This document shows, piece by piece, positions 58,001-64,000 of a stretch of 64,000 bases of DNA. This DNA is from Progne subis subis (taxonomy: Eukaryota; Chordata; Aves; Passeriformes; Hirundinidae): assembly GCA_022316685.1 (NCBI GenBank), contig JAKJHU010000046.1, positions 2,782,001-2,846,000 on the forward strand. The letters are read 5' to 3'. The translations under genes and the position numbers were made by a program. The notes below the pieces were generated by a model. That model saw nothing but the letters and a program-made list of their open reading frames with translations, made no database searches and had not been told where the DNA came from. Each line of letters starts with the position of its first letter. Position 1 is the first letter of the stretch.

Positions 58001-59742
58001 CTGACATTTGCTCACTGATGTTCAAATTTAAATGTTTCTCTTTTTTTCTGTTGTTTGTTTCCTTAAGAATTAAAAACTGCTACAACACAGTAATAGAAGC
58101 CAAGGATACTGGTTGCTCTTCTTTATTGTACCAAATGTTGTTATGAGTGAAAGAAATACTATAGCAGGATTCTATTCTCCATACACGAGCACAATCTTCG
58201 GGCGGTCAGAAATTTGAGATAAAGTCCAGTGAATTGGCAAGTTTCACTAAAACTCCTGTAACTAAAAGTTATACATCGAGCTGGGAGATGTGTAGGAAAA
58301 AATTAGGAAAGTGTCTGGAGTCTTGGCAAGTAACCAGCATGCTGTATATACAATAACACTAGATGGCCGCACAGTCTCTGAGAAACTGCTGTTGTCTGCA
58401 AGTCTGATTTTGCAGCTTGTGCACCTGAAATACACGTGGTGAGATGTGTTGATCAGTGGAGTGTGTTTGTGTGCCAGCCCCTCTGTGTTAGTAGACAATC
58501 CAGTTCTCTGAGCTGCCAGGCAGAGCTGCAAGATGGGTATTTGCTGACAGCTGGACTTAAGCATCCCACCAAACAACAGGAATATCACGACGTGGTGGAG
58601 CAGCCTTCCTCCAGATTTGCTTTGTCTCTGTCAGCAGGAGAATCGTATGTGAAGCAACTCCTGAGACACTCATTTCCAACCTGGCCTTTTGAGAAATTTG
58701 ATATCCCCATAACTGCCAGGCAAAGGGTGGAGTATGCAGAGTGAGGCAGAAACCTCTGTGGCCATCCGGCTTTAATCAGCCATATTTGTTTGTTTACAAA
58801 GATGTCTAAATAATACCACACCATTCTGTTCGTCAACATCCCAAAGATTTCCAGCATGCAGCTCTCAGGTTTCTAGCTCCTGCTGCAGCATGCAGCCTCA
58901 TCCAGACAGAGCAGGATTAGGGTTGTCAGGGAAAAGGATTGACAGTGGGATGTTAGCTTCAGCAGGTAATTAGTTCTCTTGAGGGGCAGGATCCTTCCTT
59001 AAAAGATGCTGCAAAAGTGACAAAATAATTACCATATAAGTCTGACAGTTTCAGTGAGCTCTTAAAATGGTGCTTGAATACACAACTTTTATTCATATAT
59101 TGTGTGAAAGATTGCTTGTGTTTTCTCACCCTGACCAGGTCTGGATGTTTCAGCATCTCTGCTTGTAACTGACAATACAACATCTGCTGAAAAATGACTG
59201 TTTTATCCATCTTATCACCTAGTCCAAATCTTTCCAGCATAATTTTTGTCAGCAGTGTGCTCCCTGGCTTACATTTGGGTAACTGTCACAAAATTCCCTT
59301 CTAGTTTCTCTGTCCATAATTGTTTGGCTCTTTGTGCGTGGCTGTGCAGCCACGCAGGCACCAAATTCATGCCTAATGAGACCTAATACTTTCTGCTTCA
59401 AAATTACACTCTGCTCTCCCTTGACATGTATGCATACTAGTGTCACAGCTTACAACTTCATTTTGAGGCACCCAGGAAGGTGAGGTGGAACCAAACCCTG
59501 GAAGGCACCTAACCATGTTGCACAAAGCTCCTGCCTGGTACGTAAATCATCTCTTTCCTTGTGGCTGCAAGAAATTAAAACGTTACAGTTCAGGCAGAGA
59601 GGAAAAGCACAGAAATTCTCCTGTGCTTTAGTTTGCTACTTGCCCATCACTCTTGCCGATTCACCAGTGGAGGCTGGAGATCCTAACATTGCTCCAGCAG
59701 CAGCCTGTGACCCACTGGATGCTGGGAATTCACAGACTAAGG

Positions 59743-60289
59743 TGTAGAAATTGTTTTGTCCCCTCTGCTGTTGTGGACTCCAGGACGGCATAGATATATG
59801 TAAACAAGAGATCTCTGTAGTTAGGTTTTAGAAGATTGGGTTTATTGTAAGGGATGTGAGGCCTTGCTATGAGCTGCCAGGCTGCAGCTCAGTGCAAGGC
59901 CTAGGAGGTGGGGGAAGGGAAAGGTAGGGAATGGAGGGGAGCAAGGAGCCAAGGGCAGGAGGGAGAGGAGCAAAAGCAAGAGCAAGCAAGAGCAAGCAAG
60001 AGAGGCAAGCAAGAGAGCGAGCCACCACTGCAGACCCCTCATAAGGGGTCTTGAGGTGGGCCTGGAACAGGATCTGTGCCAATGAGGTTACAGATACCTG
60101 ACACTTCAGGAGAGGGGTACAGGTGTGGGATGAACCATTGGGGGGTGAGACAGAACATTCCATTTGACCTGGGTCTGGCTGCAGGTAACTTTCAGTTGGT
60201 CACACAACTGTTTTCCCATACATCCAATATCCAATACATCTCAAACATCAAAACTTACTTTCAATTCTATCTCACTAACAGGTCCCACA
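59743..60289 (-). mobile_element. Probable endogenous retroviral LTR, minus orientation
   Basis: Read on the minus strand the block has LTR layout: a TG start, a C/T-rich tandem region, an AATAAA (plus-strand TTTATT at 59841-59846), then about 100 bases ending ATTTCTACA. No flanking target duplication could be found, so the ends are approximate (the left-strand start may be 60280 or 60289) and the family is unassigned. Confidence 0.5.
59970..60018 (+). repeat. Short tandem repeat, AAGAGCAAGC-type
   Basis: Imperfect copies of agcaagcaag/agcaagagca lie inside the probable LTR. Confidence 0.75.
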
Positions 60290-61546
60290 TTCTCAGAATA
60301 CAGGCAATCATATTTATAGGGTTTTTTGGCTTCATCCTCCCCAACATCAAGGGATCTGGAAAAGCTGGTCACAGGATGCAGCTTTGCATGTGCTGCACAG
60401 CAACCCACAGAGGTGTGAGCTCAGGGAGTCCTCACCTCAGTTTGAACATGCCAACTCCCTGCTTTTCCCCGCAGTCAGAGTCAGCTCTAAGCAGGAATGA
60501 TTACATTTTTGAGTGTCACATGAGACAAAGACCTCTAACTGAAAAAAAACCCCACTCCTTGTGAAATTTTTGCTGGCAGGCAAAGGAAGAGCACAAACAT
60601 CTGTGAGCTCAATGTATACCAAACATGCATTCTGAAATCTTACTACATGTTGAGAGCACAGAGTGGGGAGACACATACGCACAGGCAAACACAGCACTGA
60701 TGACACGAGAGTGATGGGAGCACCACAATGTTCACAAAACTCTCCATGGGTAATAAATCAGCTCCTTCTGCGGGTTTTGATTGCAGGGATGCAGCTGGAT
60801 CCGATGGCAGCTGGTTTGCATGAGGCAATCAGTCTTGCCTTTGGTGACTCCTTCAGAACTGGGCTAGCTACAGTATTTATCACCAGCTAATGTTTTCGAC
60901 TCATTTCATCATCATTACAAATATCAGGAAATACTGCACAATTAGCAAACCCATGGTTTAACCCCGGCAAACAGGAGGGCCAGATTCACATTCACATTGC
61001 CTTCTCAAAGGTTTCTAGAACCACAGCCATGATAATGAGGGATTTGTCAGTACCATTAAGATTGTTTTTTTTTTTCCAGGGATGGTCACCACCATTAATG
61101 AGCTTAGATTGTCTCCAGGGAAATCTATTTGGTACAAGGGTTGCCTGCAATTGTACTAACTAATGTGATTTATTTGTGTTTTGCAATATGGGATCCAAAA
61201 TTCACTTAGTTCACAGCATGCAGACAGTAAAGTTACTATCTCACTTAAAATCCCATTCCTTCTGATTCCTCCATGTTTAGTTTTTGCTGACTCATAAGCA
61301 ACCTCCACTATGCAAGAGTATGTTGATCTTCAGCAATAGGCAACAGCAGACAGAGTCTCCAGCCTGGTAAGTCTAGCATGTGTCAGAGATGTGGGATCAA
61401 GCAGCCACAATGGCTCCCTGCAACCTTGGTGGGGTGGAGAGCCCAGCCCTTAGTACATGCTTTTAGCATATCTGCTGGGAAGTGAAACTCCCTTCCCTCA
61501 CACTCACCACAGCACAAAGGTATTCTGAATCCTGCAAAAGGCATGC

Positions 61547-61547
<1 letters not shown>

Positions 61548-61594
<47 letters not shown>
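61548..61594 (+). repeat. Poly-A run of 47 bases
   Basis: Uninterrupted A run followed by tccatc. No retroposed body is obvious upstream, so it is either an expanded microsatellite or the tail of an eroded insertion. Confidence 0.9.
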
Positions 61595-61597
<3 letters not shown>

Positions 61598-64000
61598 ATC
61601 AACAGAGAAAATGAGGAATGTGTGTATCTGGTCCGTTGCGCTCAAAGGGGGAGATGATTAATCACCAGCAAGGGAGGATGACTGTAGATGGCAAGTCAGC
61701 ATCTCTAAGTATTTTGGTTTTCCTCCCCATATCCCTTTCTCCTTTTAAAATGAATTCTAAGAGATTGTTTAGAGTGGAGTCCCCTCTACATGCTTTGGCA
61801 TCTTGTCTGAAGTCACTAAGTCACATTCCTTCTGCCAGCATTCAGAAAACTCTGGTCTAGAAAACAGAGCCTACCTCAAAGACAAACCAAAGAGTACAGT
61901 GTTTCAGGAGTAGCTGTAGGTGAAGCCTTGGAGAGGGACTGTGATGGCCCATTAAGGGCAAGTGAATGGAATCCCAGCCTCATTGAACCCACTGAGTATT
62001 TTTGCCCCATCAGAGTATATTCTTTTCCTCACCAAATTTCTGTCAAAATTCTCAGGATTTTGCCAGTATTTTTTTGCACCTCTGGAATCTCCTGTTGATA
62101 AAAGCTTCTGCTGTGGTCCACAGTCCAGGAATGAATGACTCAACATAAGAGATGAGCAGAAGACAAGCCATGGTAAGTGGTGGTCTAGTGATGCTCTGCT
62201 TTTTTAACCCCCAAATCGTAGAAAGTGTTACAGTACAAGCTGCATATGAAAACAACACAGGATAAACTACAAGACTTATGCTGGTGAGACACTGCACTTG
62301 GATTTAAATGTAAAACTGAAGTTTTTATGCAACTACAGTCATTAAGAGTCACGTAGTATTCACCGAATAATGGAGTTGTTAATGTTTGCACCCAGACAAA
62401 ATTCTTACTCAGATCAGTTCCTGCCCTATGGTTTCAGTTGAGCACACTCTTTTCCATTTTGCTTTAAACTCTTGACTGGAAGTGAGGTATTTCCTTTAAT
62501 AGTGTTATATTGAGACCAAGACGTATGTAATTTATAAGGAATTCCAGATTCACAGGGAAACACTATAAAAGTGTGAAAGAGCAGTCTTTTCTTCTTTCTT
62601 TTAGGTAAGAGAAGAGGCTAAACCCACTAAGCTTCTTTCAGAAGATTTCATGCTGTAGTTTTGATCCTGAATGGGCAGAAATACTAATAAAGCCAGTGAT
62701 TTTCCTCTAAAAGAAAGTTTTTAAGTGGTTTTGATGAGAAGTGTGCATACAGCTGGTTCTCTGGTACAAACCTGTTCTTTAACCTTAGTGCTGGGTACAT
62801 GGAGAGAACACCCACATACATCTAATTAATACAGACATTGCAGAAGGGAGTGGTGCTGGGTAAGAGGTGGTCCACTATAGATCAAGGGAGTTCACCCTCT
62901 GTGGTGCATCCTAGGGTGCTGTGCAATGTAACACAGGCACTGCAGGGCTAGCACTGACCTTTCTTTCTTCCAGAAACGCTAAACATTGGCCCTAGGACCT
63001 AAGCAGGAATAACCAGGGACACTACTGGGCAAGTGCAGCTTATCAGTCACTATAGAAGCGCTCGTGTGGCAGCAACCCCGCATCAGTAAATCTGGCTTAC
63101 AGCAAAAAACAAAGAAATCTGAGCACTGGGGACTGACATAAGTAGGTGCCAGTAGGAGGGTTCAGGACATGATGTGCAGACTATTTGCAGAGACATGTTT
63201 CTGGTGTTCTGAGTCCATAAATAATGTTTTTGAAAAGGTATTAGGTACCTTCCCCAAGGGCTGCTGGAAAAAAGGAATAAACAGACCAGAAGGAGCTTAG
63301 GCACATTCCAGTTTGGGGAGGAGAAAGAGGCTGCAAAGACAACTCTAGCAGGCTTACTATGGTACCTTTATGAAACATTTGCCTTTTTTACCCAGAGGGC
63401 AGGGGTGAGAGAAATATGATTCCTTGCTTTGACAACAGTGGAGATTGAATGCTGTATCTGGGTGGACTGCACTCTCTTGTCTTGGAGCCACTCCTGCAAA
63501 GGTGTCCTAAGCCAGACTGACAGCAGCCAGAGGGGTTTCTGGCAGCTGCTCATATCCCAGAGAAATGGCAGGTATATGAACCAATCTCATCAAACTTGGG
63601 AAAAAGCTGGGAATGAGGAAAATACTTGTATTTGCACAAACAAATCTTGCCTTGCTCCATTCTTATTTACAAGGTTGATCCAGGACAAAATATCACCTCT
63701 TCAACCCAAACAAAGCAGCACCATGCAGAGAGCACGGCAAGTCTGCTGATGTCCTTGCTGTGATCTCACTGGGGCTTCGAAGCGCACTCACAGTTTAAAG
63801 AAATGGATTGCGATGATTAAAGAGAATTATCTTTGCTTTACCCTCATATGCTTAGTAAACTCCCATGAAAATTTAGCAAACTCCCCCTGCTGCTTCCCCA
63901 AATGTCTGTGCCTCAGGCCCAAACTCAGTTATTCCTTTAATCCTGTACAGGAGATCCAAGATCAAAGTTGGTGGGACTTTGTTTCGTCGCAGCTATTCCC

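Larger units (their letters stand above)
55401..64000. other. Region upstream of HELLS, no gene recognised
   Basis: About 8.6 kb of moderately AT-rich sequence. None of the open frames, including a 165-codon one at 57369-57866, has splice support or a motif that I know. Repeats inside it are listed separately. In human the neighbour on this side is TBC1D12; I could not find its terminal exon here. Confidence 0.6.

Noticed and set aside
58959..62297. Minus-strand frames upstream of HELLS as possible TBC1D12 terminal exons
   Set aside because: None showed a recognisable TBC-domain block or a convincing acceptor, so the neighbour cannot be called here.

Overview
The window is vertebrate nuclear DNA, most likely from a bird and probably a songbird. 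The genes are split into short exons by GT-AG introns of a few hundred bases to about 10 kb. The interspersed repeats are CR1 LINE fragments and avian-type endogenous retrovirus LTRs; no Alu or L1 was recognised. Two genes lie tail to tail: the 3' part of PDLIM1 (plus strand, 5891-27263) and a complete HELLS (minus strand, 54750 down to 33276). All exon borders were worked out by hand from splice sites, reading phase and recalled human proteins; no search was run.

Left region (1-27.6 kb): PDLIM1 (CLP36/elfin), an alpha-actinin-binding PDZ-LIM adaptor. Five standard coding exons are present (5891-5975, 15901-16091, 22353-22507, 25332-25449, 27077-27263). They encode about 244 residues: the PDZ-proximal linker, the ZM motif, the conserved region before LIM, and the LIM domain. 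The exons for the PDZ domain are not seen and should lie left of the window. Intron 4 holds the most interesting signal: an open segment at 18379-18675 that encodes a second ZM motif and closely resembles the skeletal-muscle alternative segment of the paralogue PDLIM3 (ALP). A small candidate exon at 16331-16392 has exactly the phase needed to join PDLIM1 exon 3 to it. Together they look like an ALP-style alternative-splicing module inside PDLIM1. An unassigned minus-strand candidate terminal exon lies in intron 3 (14294-14535).

Middle (27.6-32.8 kb): an intergenic gap of about 5 kb with an A-rich simple repeat, a solo LTR bounded by a 5-bp target duplication, part of a second LTR, and two converging CR1 fragments. 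In humans the CYP2C cluster and ACSM6 lie between these genes; none was recognised here.

Right (32.8-55.4 kb): HELLS/LSH, a SNF2-family remodeler needed for DNA methylation. It has 21 coding exons and 824 codons, with all helicase motifs intact. Its start lies in a CpG-rich promoter carrying two CGCG palindromic elements and a YY1-like site. From 55.4 to 64 kb no gene was recognised; that stretch has a probable LTR (about 59743-60289) and a 47-base A run.
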